This document shows positions 33,201 to 45,570 of a stretch of 61,509 nt of DNA, piece after piece. A program made the position numbers and the translations under genes. Source of the DNA: Branchiostoma floridae (taxonomy: Eukaryota; Chordata; Leptocardii; Amphioxiformes; Branchiostomatidae); contig NC_049981.1 of assembly GCF_000003815.2 (NCBI RefSeq), positions 24,755,675 to 24,817,183 on the forward strand, in the 5' to 3' direction. Numbering within the stretch: the stretch's first letter is position 1; each line of letters opens with the position of its first letter. Under the pieces are notes generated by a model. The model was given only the letters and a program-made list of their open reading frames with translations, searched no databases and had not been told where the DNA came from.

Positions 33201-34215
33201 AACAGGAAAACAGTTCAACATACATAAAGATACAAGATGGATGACGGAGAAGTAAACGTAGACAAGACAAGTTGCTTCGGTGTCTAGATGTACAATAAGT
33301 GAAGTGTGAACAATAAAAAGAATGGTCGACGAACTTCACTCACATCATACGGTACAAACTCAACCTCGCTAGATATATTGAGAACAGCTACGAAACAGAT
33401 GTTACCGTCATCAAAAAAAAGCCGAAAGCAAGACAGATGGTTTGACTTGCATTTCGACGAATTAGAAACTTAGTTACCCACTGACATACATTGTGTGAAC
33501 AGCTACAAAAACATTGTCAGCAGGCATACAATAAAAGCCGCAAAAGGAAACCAAAAAAGTATCCTTGCTTTGTGCGATGTGACAATGCTAAGTATATGTC
33601 AAATCATCTTCTGAGAATAACAAATAAGTAAGAAAACTGAGCTATAGGACAAGCTATGGTCTTTAATGATTCTCTCTTCATTATCCGTATAGAATTCACT
33701 ACTGGTGCCCACTAATCATGTAGCATTGAACAATGTCAAAAGCTAGATTTATTTTCTATATTTAGACAACAGTACTCAATTAACAGCTGGTCTGTTGATT
33801 CTTCCAGAAGGGCACTGTCGTGCAGCACTTATGTGGGCGTTAGCACTACACTTTAATTTTTGTCTGTGCCTGAACGCATTGATGGGTGACTAACTTTATA
33901 TACCACAAGCCGCCCCCGCCTGCCTGTGAATTCTAGAAGTAGGGTATGGTACAACGACAGTCCGCTTGAATCCATCAGACACGTAGCTTATTCTGTAAAA
34001 AATTTTTCGTGTTCTCAACCGGAAAATTAACGGTCATGGCAAAGTATTATCGTCCCTCTAATGGTCAGACTGCTCAAGGGAGTCACAAAAAGCTATTAGG
34101 TTTTACCGGCCATGGCGTCCGTGTGAGGTAAGTGCACTTGTCAGAGTCATTGTGGAATGACCGGGTAGGCTAGGCTAGCGGACAAGAGGTCACGGATTCC
34201 ATGACGTCACTGTAA

Positions 34216-34480
34216 GTTGAGTGCAGTTGTCAGAGACTTAGGGGAATGGTTGAGTAGGCAAGGCTAGCGGACAAAAGATTGGCTATAAGTTGTATCCTTA
34301 CGAAAGACACTTTACAAGCCTGGCTTTTTGCACTCGATCCAGGTGTCAAAGGGGAACATGACCGGTTGGGAAAGTAAATATGGAACATAAGGAAAGGTAC
34401 TCCGCCTTCCGATACCTTGCGCTGGACACGGTTTAATGTATTAACACACCACTGCCCCTACGGCCTTTTAATGCCCATGC
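34216..34480 (+). mobile_element. tRNA-derived SINE copy with a duplicated head (from 34131)
   Basis: The head block AGTGCAGTTGTCAGAG, GGAATG and GGCTAGCGGACAA occurs twice (about 34131-34195 and 34216-34280). The body then follows the order of the copy at 2519: TTGTATCCTTACGAAAGACAC, AAGGTACTCCGCCTTCC, GGACACGGT, CACTGCCCCTACGGCC. The repeated head suggests a dimeric SINE or a local duplication. Confidence 0.6.
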
Positions 34481-34764
34481 GACTAGCCTACCCTTCACCC
34501 TCACATTCTAATTTCAACCAGTGTTCAGGCAATGCTCAGCAGCTCGGGCTTTATTGCGTGATTCTTCATTATGTTGTTGAAAGGCAATCGCGAGCAAAGC
34601 ATGAGAACGATTTTGTCTGGTTGACTAACATTGCTTCAGTGTGTTCATATCATGTAATTAGTTCAAAAATGAATAGATAGCGCATACAAACAGCAATCTT
34701 TCATATTTGTGTACCATCACTTCTATATGTCCCGAAATATTGCTAAGTCCCGTGTATTGTGTAA

Positions 34765-34945
34765 CGGATGAGTGGATAGGGTGTTTGCCTTGCATTTGGT
34801 AGGTCGTGAGTTCGTGAGTTCGTTCCCTGCCCGATTCATACCAAAGACTTTAAAAATGGTACATGCTGCTCTCTATAATCAACACTCAGTACTAACGAGG
34901 AAGACTAGTATGGGAGTTGAACACACATCACTTCCAGCTCTCTGT
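34765..34945 (+). mobile_element. tRNA-derived SINE, second family
   Basis: Box A-like TGAGTGGATAGGG and box B-like GGTCGTGAGTTCGTTCCC, then ACATGCTGCTCTCT, AACACTCAGTAC and GAGTTGAACACACATCA. The same order is found at 43745-43915. Confidence 0.6.
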
Positions 34946-35044
34946 CTATCTGTTCATCGAAAATATATCTGTTTGTCGAATGTCCCAAGCCTACACAATC
35001 TTAAGTACTATATAGTTCATCAGCACTTAATTCTAAGGCTGCTA

Positions 35045-35115
35045 TATAAGGTTTTCGGCCCATAGGGGCAGTAGGCTGTATCTTGGACACGGTGTTGGAA
35101 GGCGGCACCCATCCC
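35045..35115 (-). mobile_element. SINE tail fragment, inverted orientation
   Basis: Read on the - strand it gives GGGTGCCGCCTTCCAACACC, GTGTCCAAGA and CTACTGCCCCTATGGGCC, the tail of the SINE family at 34216-34480 and 42185-42420. Confidence 0.6.
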
Positions 35116-35377
35116 TCTCCATCCAACGCGTGTAGTCACCACAAATGAATCTTTCTGCGAACGCGTTCGAGCCAACTGCGAAACTGTTCTACTCCCGTCG
35201 ACCTTTGCGCGAACTATCCCCGTGATCTAGAACGACGCAGCAAACGGAGCTCGGCGTACACAGTGCGTCTTTCAAGCTCGGCATGCCTGTTTATTATTTG
35301 ATTCAATGGACTGAGTACACAGTACGGTAGTACTGTATACAGTGTGTGTTGAGTGTATACGTAAAAATAAAGCAACA

Positions 35378-35690
35378 GCGATTTCGACAAAAACTCGATG
35401 GCCTATCGCCCATGGTGTGTGTAAGTGTATTCGGATTCTCGGCAATCTTTCCGTGGACCGAGTACACCGTGTGTGTAATACTAGTAAGTGTACGATTCTA
35501 GGGAATCTTTCCTTGGAGTCAGATATTTATTACAGCAAACTAATACTGATTTCAACAAAAACTCGACGACCTACCGCCTATGGTTCAAAGCCAGGTAAAG
35601 TGCCTTCCCCAAGAACACAATGTCTTGCCGGGAATGGAACCCATGACTTCTTGATCATGTATCCATCCATCATACTGCTAGGTCTTTGAA
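35378..35690 (-). mobile_element. SINE head plus internal tandem duplication
   Basis: On the - strand, 35690-35590 carries a pol III box B (GGGTTCCATTCCCGG) and GTGTTCTTGGGGAAGGCAC, typical of marine-invertebrate tRNA SINEs. Upstream on the + strand, TTTCxACAAAAACTCGA with GCCTATCGCCCATGG-type sequence and GATTCTxGGxAATCTTTCC are each repeated about 170 and 90 bp apart. Confidence 0.5.
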
Positions 35691-35699
35691 GCTTCAAGG

Positions 35700-38600
35700 C
35701 CAAAGGAAAGTTGTCAGACGAGTGTAAAAAAAGTGACTGACATATTTCCATGTTGTATTTATGATCATGCCCTGCCGACGAGTTCAGTGGCTTAAGCTTA
35801 TTGGAAAGCTGCATTCTATATTTCCAGGTAAGTGCGTCAATGCGATGTGCGATACTTTTTGTACCAATTACCTGTAAGATTTATCTGGCAGCCGGCAGCA
35901 AAAGTGCTTATCCAACAAAAAGGATATTAAATTGGCATAACGTTAAGCTTGTCTATCAAGTTTCATTACAGATCAAAGCATGATAGAAGTCATTTCCTTT
36001 CTCGTGACGCCTACTTAAAAATTACAATTGGAGAGAAAAATAAAAAGGTTAAGGGGTTAAAAGGGTCAGAAAATAATTTGAGGAAAGAGCTGTTCAATGG
36101 CTCTACTGTCAAGTTCAATGAGAGTTCTGTCCAAGAAGTTGGCTCTTCAGCCGAGGTGTCTAATGAGTTTTAAATCTACATAACTCTATTTTCAATGCAA
36201 CTCGTGAGTGAAACTGGACTTACCAAATAGCCGTCGTGCTCGGTAAAAATATAAATTTCAATAACGCTCACTCTCTAGACTCTTGAGAACTGCCAGTATG
36301 TACAAAATAATCAATGGGTATTCTTCTATTCGAAAATGACTTCTAAATACAACGGTCTTGTCCGCAAAATGCAATGAAAATAGAATTGTGCGAAACTAAA
36401 ACTATTTCATCAAGTCAAGTAATAGGGAAGCCAACGATCTGTACATAAGATAACCCTGTGTACATGCTTAAAAAGTAGGAACAGAGTCAGCAGATGTCTC
36501 AGAATCCAGTGACTACAACTGAAGACATTGATGTGCCTAAGGTCCACTTTTGCAACTGTACGTATACGGAACAAGTCTACTTCATAAAACTTTTCATTAT
36601 AGCCTTCAAGATCAAGTTTATGACACATAACTTTACTACTTATGTGTATCCATGGCGTGTGGCAAACAGTTACAAACAAATCAATTGTTTTAGACAACTA
36701 ATTAAAAAGAGTCTTACTCTACAAGCCGAGATATAAGAAGATATTTATTTTTCTTTGAATATCACCCCAATATGACAACCTAATCCTTCAAAATATCAGT
36801 TGTCAGAAAATGCATGCCAAACAAAAAATCTGAGAGCGATGCATTCTTTTCTTTGCAAAATATATACTGAAAAAAATTCATTTCTTAGCACACGTCTATG
36901 TTATGTTTCTCACCAGTAAAAATAATAATGGAACCTTTATGCATGCCATAAGGGATGCTTCAAGATTGGGTTTTGTGTGACGTTCAACTCTTTGCCATTT
37001 CGGAAATCAATAACATTGCGAGAAAATGTTAAGGTATTCTTTGTTTAACTTTTCGTGGAAAATGCTCCCTTTCATGTTATTTCAAAGTACTAAACGTTAG
37101 AAGCACAAACATAAAGCATATTTGTATATTTCGCCCCACACAAGTCACGCTTTCACTGCGGGCCAGGCAGTATTCTTTTAGATATCCATTTTTCAAAGTG
37201 TTGTCTTGTCCATCCCAACCCATATGGACTAGTCTGCCAATTACCAAGAAGTAACAGGTCGACTGTTGCTTCTTCTCATATACTTCATTGAGGGCAGAAG
37301 TTTGCGCCCTTACCAAACGCTTGATATAGCTTTCCTTTATATAATATTTCTGTTTGTTTCTTAAACCTCACGGTTGAATTTTAAGCCTTAAAAGAAGTTA
37401 AATACTGAACGTCAATCAGTAGTCGTTATAAGATCGTGGTTTATCTCCCGGGATCATGCACATTTCGCTTTGATCGAAACCGGGCCTTCGAGTACAGATA
37501 GCAATGGGTGGCCGGAGGTGTGGTACGCCTGAAATTAACACTACCTGTACGTCAGATTTATTGTACACTTTGAACGTGACTGAAGGTAGCCTGGGTACCA
37601 TCTGGAAAGTAGTTTGCTCCGAGGTTTATCATACTCTATACAGTCGCTTCTCGCTCTGACATTCATTATACACTATACTATCGCTTCTCTGCAGAAGCGG
37701 ACCTAAGAGCAAACTATTACCTGGATGGTACCCAGGCTCGATTGAGGGGAAGTTACGTAGCAGAAAAGCGTCAATCTATTGTAATCTATTGTCTATTGGA
37801 CCTTTCCTTGGTTCTGAAATCCCGACTCCTTTTTTTTCATACAACACTCGCTTTTTTAAACGACAACCTTTATAATATCTTATACTTAACTGCATGGACA
37901 GTGCTCAATCTTACAGCTATGAGATAGGTTTACAAGGCTGGCTACATCTTCCGTAAACTCCATAGTGCGTATTATGTTAGCAAAAGTGAACATGATTGGA
38001 TCTGTCATCGATCTGAATGAATGAAGGATGGTTTGTTTGAGCAATTTTTAGACAGTCACGCTAGAGAGAAAATGCATGTCAGATAGGGTAGCAATGTTGT
38101 CTCGAATGTGGTATCTGCTTACACTACTCATTTGTAACAGGTTTCTACGCCTATTACATAATCTCCTGGGTTGGCGTGTGTGTAATAGCCAAGGGCCAAC
38201 TTCAGATAGATAGCAATATGTCTTAACTAACGGTATTATGGTATGGTGTTTTATCATGTTCATTTTAGAAGCTCAGCATGTTGGTATTGATTTTCTCAGG
38301 TCAAAGTTCGTTTTAAGAAACGTATTATACACAAGGATGTCGCATTGCAATTGTAAAATGATAGAAATATATACAAATCATAGAATTGACCGAATTTTCG
38401 GCTACCATCCTAGTCTTCGTCAGGCCGAATTATCCATTTCTACTGAAACCTTCTTGACATGTGACTACAATTATTTTCAAAAGTTTCCAACATAGCTCGA
38501 GCTAAATAGACACCATCCTCTAACTCTTTTTAACAACAATCAATAGCCTTTAAGCTGTACTTTCACTTTAGATAAAAGTCTGTTTCTTTGTCCATCGTAA

Positions 38601-40320
38601 CTTACAATGTAGCGTGTGCAAATCTGACCATGTGTCTGTATGTTCTGGCACTTACACTGCTATCGAGGTATTTTAAAGATAAATCATTTTATGGAGTATA
38701 AGACTCCTCACTGGAACCTTTGTCATTGTCGTATGTGGGTCTTATCCTTGTTGAGGGGGGGGGGGGGGCGTAGATATAGATCAGAATATGAGTTGGTGTA
38801 AAGCAGGTACTTGACTACATGAAGAGACCTCCTTAGTCTCAGTAAGTAAGTAGTGCAGTAAGTAGTCTTAGTAAGTAAGCACACCAAGACCTCTGGCTCA
38901 GCGAAGTGGGTTGTCGGATCCTTTTTTCCCTGTTCTTTAAAAGATTGAAAACTTTAGCTACGCACATTTTTCAGAGCGATGCCCTCCATGACCTAAATTG
39001 ATAGAGCTAAAGAAGATGAATCGCAGTTGCCGTGGTGTGGCACAACGCCAGAGGATGAAGAATTGTTACCAGAAGAACTCCCTTCGAGGCTTAAAATTCA
39101 TAGTGAATGGTGAACTAGGTCCATGTAGGCGAAGTTTCATTATTTCAGAATATAAATTAATGGTGCCGAAGGTAATCTGAGTTATAAAATGAGAACTTTG
39201 GGAACGCAACAATCCACTAATTATCAATCATTTCATTTTGTAGCCACATCACGCTTTGGTTGCACAGTTTCCTTCCACTTGTCTAAATCCAAAGTGACGT
39301 AAATTATTAGTATATAATTAGATGACTCCTTGTTAACATTTCATCACCGTTAATGCCTGTTATCCTTACACGAAGTGTGAAGCCTGTTTACCCTATCTAG
39401 ACATTTATTTTTATTACTGAGCCCAAGGGAGGGGGGCATTCTCGCTAATTCGGAGAATAAGCTAAGTATTAATATTCAACCATTAATGCAACATAAAATG
39501 TTAATGATATAGGAACACGACTGGTTCAGCAAGAAAGCTTTGAAAGCGAATTAGTAAACTTGGTAAAATATGCCTGTAAAAACGTCTCCATGGCAACACA
39601 AAAAATGAAAAACGTACATTTATTCTAGGACTGTTCCCATACTTTACGAAGGGTGACCAAGTTTGGTAGTCCGAGCACACATCGTTCGGCAGTTATGCGA
39701 CGTCAAGGTTGGCGGGGGCACTTTAATCCCCCACCCCACCCCGTCTAGATAGGGTTGGTATTTTCATTAGAAAAGTGTTTCCGTAAACTTCCATTTCAAC
39801 TTTGCAAATCACAGTAACTTCGGCGCTATTACCGTGGAGACGGCCAGGCACAGATCCAATTTTCTGTGGGGATAAGAACAGAGATGTGGATTCCAGAACG
39901 TGTCTTGAGTACCAACCACAATTTACATTACTAGGTGTGTACATAGAGATGAGAATGCTCATTCATACTTTTACTTTTTCAGCGCCACTTGCCAATTATG
40001 GGGCTCTGACTATGTTAACCGCCATTGCCCAACAACATATGACATAATGCATAACAAATTGTACGGCAATTCTATATGTTGGTAATCTATTTCTGCAGAT
40101 TCTTCTGTCCTAGTCACCAATGTGTCACCACTGAGAGCAATTCAAGGGCTTATTTCAGTCACTTGTCAAAAGTAATGAGTACTTGTCAGTAAATCAATAT
40201 GTGCAGCAGGGGTATAAGATGTTTCCTGTCAACATTTACCACGAAGCCATTTCATTTTTCCTGGAACTTGCGGGGTTGCAGACATTTGAAATTGTCAACA
40301 GCAATAGTATTATCTTCCGT
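35700..40320. other. Intergenic, no supported gene
   Basis: AT-rich sequence with one MITE (37588-37738), a poly-G run (about 38752-38768) and no convincing exon. Open stretches here are short, lack splice context and match no family I know. Confidence 0.5.
37588..37738. mobile_element. MITE with AGCCTGGGTACCATCTGG ends, 151 bp
   Basis: AGCCTGGGTACCATCTGG at 37588-37605 and its complement with one mismatch at 37721-37738. Inside, TCGCTTCTC and ATACAxTATAC blocks repeat. No clear target duplication was identified. Confidence 0.65.
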
Positions 40321-40329
40321 GTCAATGAC

Positions 40330-40621
40330 TGAAGTCATAGATTACCAGTGTGTTAAAGAATCTGCAAATACTTTACATTTGCAAATTCTGACGAAAGCAG
40401 TGGAAGACGAAACACATTTTATTTCCAAGTGTTCAATCAACCGAACCGAAAGAATCAGTTTGTTTAGAGAAACCACAAAGACATATCCCAACTTCCCCAC
40501 ACTCACAGACGAACAGAAAGCCACTTATCTCTTAAAATCGCAGAACCCACAAATTGTAGAAAGGATGGGGATTTTTGTCTCCCTCTGCTTCCAAAAAAGA
40601 AGTCAACCCCAACCTGTTTAG
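40330..40621 (+). pseudogene. Non-LTR retrotransposon 3' ORF remnant
   Basis: The frame reads AVEDETHFISKCSINRTER, then TYPNFPTLTDEQKATYLL and GIFVSLCFQKR before a TAG. The pattern xxEDExHFLxxC...LxxxxKxxYLL...FxxxxxxKR is the zinc-knuckle-like C-terminal end common to CR1/L2-like ORF2 proteins in marine invertebrates. It is followed by a short 3' region with GCCCTCGGGCATGGACTTGC and AATAAACG. The reverse transcriptase proper is absent (5' truncation). Confidence 0.7.
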
Positions 40622-42184
40622 AAATAGCGAACGTATTAGAGTAGAATATTGTTTATAACTTTTCAATGTCACTTGTATATCTCCTATGTTTATACCATGC
40701 ACTTTCAATTAGCCCTCGGGCATGGACTTGCAAATAAACGTCTATTATTGGTCGTGAACATAAAGGTGCACTGAAGAAATGAGTTTCCTATCCTGCTAAA
40801 CAATTACAATCAACTGGAGAAAAGTAACTAAGACATTAAAATGCTTTTCTGAATAAGACCATAACATTTCTCATCAAAAAGTTAAAAATAAAAATAATTT
40901 AATAGTTTTGGAGTAAATCATTACCTCGGTAAAAATGCAGATATTGTTTTCGGGCTGTGTGATAGGTTGCGTTGGTGTGCGTCCGTAGTTATTTGAATAT
41001 TGTAGAGTGACAGATCGAGGTGGAAGGTAGTTCTCTTGCAGTGTCCACTTCACATACTGTCATTCAACAATATTGGGACTGAAAGAGTGGGAAGGTTTGC
41101 TTGGCCTTTGTCCCGTAGACTAGGAGGTACATAGACAGAATTAGCAATAATAAATAAAACAAGAACTTCACATTTCGCTGAGGCACTAGATTTTCGATTT
41201 TCTGTTCCTCAAATCTAAACGTCAATATAGCTAACAGAAATAGAAGGTGTTGTGGGAATAATCCGTCTGGCCTGTCAATCTACAAATTCTGGACTAGAAA
41301 TATTCGCTCGCTATATTGACTTTCTGTCAATCACATAGGAAGATTAATGCCCTACAATCACATAAGGCTGGACTTTTGAAAGCTTCACAATGCTTGAGCT
41401 CTCTCATATTCTGAGAGTGTATGATTTGTTTTACGTGACTAGAGTTTAGATTACACCTTGAACAGTCAATGCGACCAAATATATGGTTTCATATTGAATA
41501 TGGTACGGTTTTAGCTGTGATACATCCACTGAAAGACAAATCAAAAATAAAAATTGACTCTTTTGACAAAACCATTGCCGATGATAGAATGGTGGATATG
41601 GTTTTCCACCTAATAGACAGGACTACGATCCGCATAAGACAAAGGAAGGTGATACGCGTAAGTCATTGCCTATCATTTCTGAGTATACGTTTTGAAACAT
41701 TCATCATAGACATATTTCCTACATATCCATACAATTGCTGGTACTAGATATATAGATCGATGTTTTCAACTTAATTCAGAAACACAATTACCATGGTAGT
41801 TTAAATAGCTTCCGATGTTTGTTTAAAATTGCACTCGGAAGAATAACATATTTCTATATACATCTATACAGCTGGGCCTAAATTTAGATTTACTATTTGC
41901 AATGGAAAGACATAGTCTGGTACCCTTGCAACTTTAAACTTTTTTTCGTCAGACATTCTGAACAAAAATCGTGTTTTCTGAGCGTTTGTTCCGGTTTTCT
42001 GTAGGCGGATGCTTTTTGCTTTTGAGATCTGGCTTTATATCCATGTAATCATATTATGTCGTGTTTGGTGCAAATGCAGCATTTTTTTCATTAAAAGAGA
42101 GCAATCGATGGATATTAATGCATTTGGATAACCGTGAAATACATTTTAATCACAATTTCATACGACCTTTCATAGTCGCTTTAA

Positions 42185-42420
42185 GTGGAGTAGATTGCAT
42201 AGCAGACAGGGGATCGAAAGGTCAACGGTTCGACTCCTGACATACATGGCTAGACGTCGTGTCCTATGGGAAATGGAACTTTTCTTACGACTTTATGTAG
42301 ATGTAAATATGAAGGGTACCTGATTTCAGCTGGGGAGGCAAAATAATGTGGAATGAAAGGAATGGGCTCTACCTTACAATATCATACCAAGACACGGGGG
42401 GGGGGAGTATATCAACCTAA
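42185..42420 (+). mobile_element. tRNA-derived SINE copy
   Basis: The head has box A-like TAGATTGCATAGCAG and box B GGTCAACGGTTCGACTCC. The body GTGTCCTATGGGAAATGG, GGGTACCTGATTTCAG, GGAATGGGCTCTACCTTACA and ACCAAGACAC follows the order of the copy at 2519. A G-run interrupts the tail. Confidence 0.7.
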
Positions 42421-42769
42421 TGGTCCTTTGGTCTCAAGAATTCTATGTGACCTTTATTTCTACATTCATAATGCTATCATTAACAGTATCGAAGATGATG
42501 AGGATGATCAATTTTTTTCAGTCAACGTTTATGTTCAACCCCCATAAGTTCGCCGCCATAAAAAAAAGATTTCGGCGAGCTTTTGTAGATTTTATGCTAA
42601 TGACTTACATATTCACAAAATCTATGCATTGTGATGTTCGTTTCACAAATTCACACATGTCACAATGAAATTCCCACCATTCATCATCAATCTGTGTTGA
42701 AATTTTTGCCTACATCATGTAAATATTAGGTGGCTCAAACTTGCCAAACCTTGTTCACATCTTGTTCAC

Positions 42770-42860
42770 AGACACACACACACACACACAAACACACACG
42801 CGCACACATACACACAAACAGACACACACACACAAACACACATACAAACAAAAACACGTG
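42770..42860. repeat. CA microsatellite
   Basis: An interrupted (CA)n tract of about 90 bp with AACACACA and CGCGCACA variants. Confidence 0.9.
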
Positions 42861-42886
42861 AGCACGCAAACGCTAATAGAAATATA

Positions 42887-42911
42887 ACCTCCGTGAATAT
42901 TTCACGGAGGT
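42887..42911. repeat. Perfect 11-bp-stem hairpin
   Basis: ACCTCCGTGAA, loop TAT, TTCACGGAGGT. It immediately follows the CA microsatellite. It probably marks the end of a repeat, but no partner end was found. Confidence 0.6.
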
Positions 42912-43139
42912 AACAAGAACTTTACGAGACTGTATGTCAACGCTAGTAAAACAAAGTAACGGTTAGTTGCTGAATATATGACTGTCACAAGTACAGGGCA
43001 GAAACGTTTCATATTCAAAACCATTAGACCGGTATGATAAGATTATGAATAAAAAGAATATTGATCCGTCTGTTGGCGCCCCTCCATGAATAAGTATAGA
43101 TTAGGTGAACCAGAAGCGTCGTGGTTCAAGTTGACAAGT

Positions 43140-43660
43140 CGAATCGCCTGAATCCGTCAGTAACCTCTGAGTCAAAAAGTGGCGGAAACTTGCAGTACGT
43201 AGGCGCTTCTTCAAGTGAAAACTGACGGCATTTCATGAAAAACAGGATTAATGTATTATTCAGTCTAGACTATGACATGTAAGTAGGCGAAAGTGTTTTA
43301 AGTTGTCGGGCCAAATCCAGTTGTATTGAATACAGTTGAGTACGTAGGCTCTTTAAGATTAAAAAAAAGAAGTTCGAGATCACCAAGAACATGTACTCGT
43401 ATGATTCATTCTAATTAAGCTTATACAAAACAAATACGTTGGCGAAGAGTACAACAGTTTTTGGTGAGTGAATTGAAACTGCATTACGTAGGCGTCCCTT
43501 CCTCTTAAAGCGAAAACTTAGTCATACTTCGGTACAATCGTGTATCCTTTCCCAGACGATAATGGTAAAATGTGGGCATTGGCGCTTTGTTCTGTGGCAT
43601 TCTCCTTCAGAATCTACTCTCGTAGGCGTCATTGAAAGAGCAAATCAGTGGGAACAAGCA
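43140..43660. repeat. Degenerate tandem array, about 145-bp period, marked by TACGTAGGCG
   Basis: Four units end in (T)ACGTAGGC or CTCGTAGGCG at about 43196, 43341, 43487 and 43620. Each is followed by a CTTxxAAGxGAAAAC-like block, and most have a second GGCG motif about 65 bp earlier. Outside these blocks the units are highly diverged. Confidence 0.5.
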
Positions 43661-43744
43661 CATGCACTACCTAATGCCCTAGCAACGTGACATTTTATCT
43701 TAATGTGGTTAGATAAAAGTTCCAGACAAAAGATATCTAGTTAG

Positions 43745-43915
43745 GACTGGTAAAAGTGGGTTTAGTACGTGCTCGCTTTGTATTCGGGTGACCGTGGGTT
43801 CAAACCTTGGCAGAGTCAGGCCGAACACGTAATACATTCTGCTTTCCCTGCTTAGCACTCGGTACCTATGAGAAAGAGTTTGGAAGTTGAGCACACACAT
43901 CATTGCTTTGCATGT
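43745..43915 (+). mobile_element. tRNA-derived SINE, second family
   Basis: Box A-like AGTGGGTTTAGTACGTG and box B GGGTTCAAACC lead into CAGAGTCAGGCCGAACAC, ACATTCTGCTTTCC, AGCACTCGGTACC and GTTGAGCACACACATCA, matching the copy at 34765 block by block. Confidence 0.65.
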
Positions 43916-44990
43916 TTTAATATTCTATCGATATTACATGACAAATCAATTTTTGGATGGCAATTTACGAAGGGTTAGTCATGTCATAGATACCCCCCCC
44001 CCCCCCCAGCACATAGGTTTTATCCGCCCCTGCTTCCAGAACTTGTGACAACCAAATCTTTCTTGATATCAGGTTTTTTCACAGTGAAAATTCTATTCAT
44101 CATCTATTCTGATCACGATATTCGCCAATCAACCAAACCGTCCGGCCTACAACAACATCGTATTTCGTTCTTGTTTTTTTCTTATCTAAAAAAAAACTAA
44201 AACACGGACAAAAATCAACTAACGGTCAATAAAATTAAATTCTTATGTATAAGTGTATTTATGTAACACAAATCGAGTGTTCTTTATACGCTGACGAATG
44301 TAACATGATAAGATTTCACAGCAAAACTACGAACATACTGAAAAGGTCAACCTTTGCTTGAAGTTTCATACATCTTGCTATGACGCCTTTGTGACCACGC
44401 TCCTTGACATTTTCTGAACGTCAGCCAGCAGACGGTCTGAAAGCCTGTGACCTTTTTTTATCCACTTGGGAAATTAGCCTACTCCCCTGTGGATCTATGT
44501 CTAACACAAGTGTTACTAAGTCAAGTAGCATGGCTGACGCTTAAGGGCATGTCACTAGTCAAAGCAGACGCCCTGAATACTTAACCTAAAGCACGATCCA
44601 AGCTATCATTCTACTGGTCGTGCCCCTAGAAGCTTGCATGACCAGAACTTCAGGGCAGTTGGGAACATCCTAACCATGATTTATTTATACGTGTATGTCT
44701 TAACATAGACAAGTTCAGATATTATCTGACGTGAACAGGTGAAGGCAGGTTGAATGACGTAAGTGCCATCTTCACCGTGGCAGAGAGACGGGTCACCAGA
44801 GTACCGTGTGTAGTCAATCAGCTTAACTGGATCGGGGTTACTTTTACTTTCGCACACTTACAACTCTTTTGATACGCTTTGTTCTTTGTCGATGGTATGT
44901 TAGCTCATTCGCTTCACCCAACCAGCTATGACAGACAAACTAATTTGAGATCAGAAATGAGAATGGACCTGTTCCATAAGGGCATATGTA

Positions 44991-45568
44991 CGAGGGGCAT
45001 TCAATAAGTAATCCACCTGACCCACTTCCAGTTGTCTGATCTAAATAAAATTTTGCATGTGTAATGAGTCATATCTCTATGGGTTATGTTGCAAAAAACA
45101 GCTCTGAACTAATTGCGGTTACTGATTTACTGGTGTTTGAACTGAGTCAGGTGTGAAATGGACCAGGTGTGAAATGGAGCAATTTGAGTGTCGCGCAGTG
45201 ATCCGGTTTTTGTATTTGAAAGGACGCACACCAAAGGGGACTTTTGATGAAATGAAAAAAAATTATGGTGATGATGCCCCATCATATGGCCTTGTAAAAC
45301 GCTGGCATCCTGAATTCAAACAAGGCCGGAAGTCTGTGGAAACAGCTCCCAGACCTGGTCGTCCCTCTTCTGCCATTAATGAGGCATCTGTCGGAGGACC
45401 AACCTGGGATGTCCTACAAGAACGGTGTCCAGAGCTACATCAAATGATGGGAGAAATGCAAAACTCTGGGTTGTTCCTATGAAGAGAAAGACTAATAACT
45501 GTGCCAAGTTTCATTAATCTCCTGCTATGGGAAATGGGTCAGGTGGATTACTTATTGAATGCCCCTCG
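44991..45568 (+). mobile_element. Internally deleted mariner transposon, 578 bp
   Basis: Ends CGAGGGGCATTCAATAAGTA and continuing bases form inverted repeats of about 39 bp with one mismatch, flanked by TA (44989-44990 and 45569-45570). A frame from ATG 45174 encodes the N-terminal mariner transposase HTH region (FECRAVIRFLYLKGRTPKG, YGDDAPSYGLVKRW, APRPGRPS), then shifts into a short tail and stops at 45482. The catalytic D,D34D region is missing, so the element is non-autonomous but keeps both ends and the DNA-binding part. Confidence 0.85.
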
Positions 45569-45570
45569 TA

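Larger units (their letters stand above)
27580..34130. other. Gene-poor region, no supported exon
   Basis: I see no coding exon with both splice signals and a recognisable protein. It contains two close TGACGTCA sites (29887-29916), a CT/TGTC-rich microsatellite (30101-30233) and an AAATAAAATAAA-type A-rich tract (about 30843-31010). A Cys-rich open stretch on the - strand near 32250-32440 (STCPYTSCDG, CRGPICCP) is the only exon-like item and is unsupported. Confidence 0.5.
40750..44985. other. Intergenic repeat-rich region
   Basis: Contains SINE copies (42185-42420, 43745-43915), a CA microsatellite (42770-42860), a perfect hairpin (42887-42911), a degenerate tandem array (43140-43660) and a poly-C run near 43992. 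No supported coding exon was seen. Confidence 0.5.
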
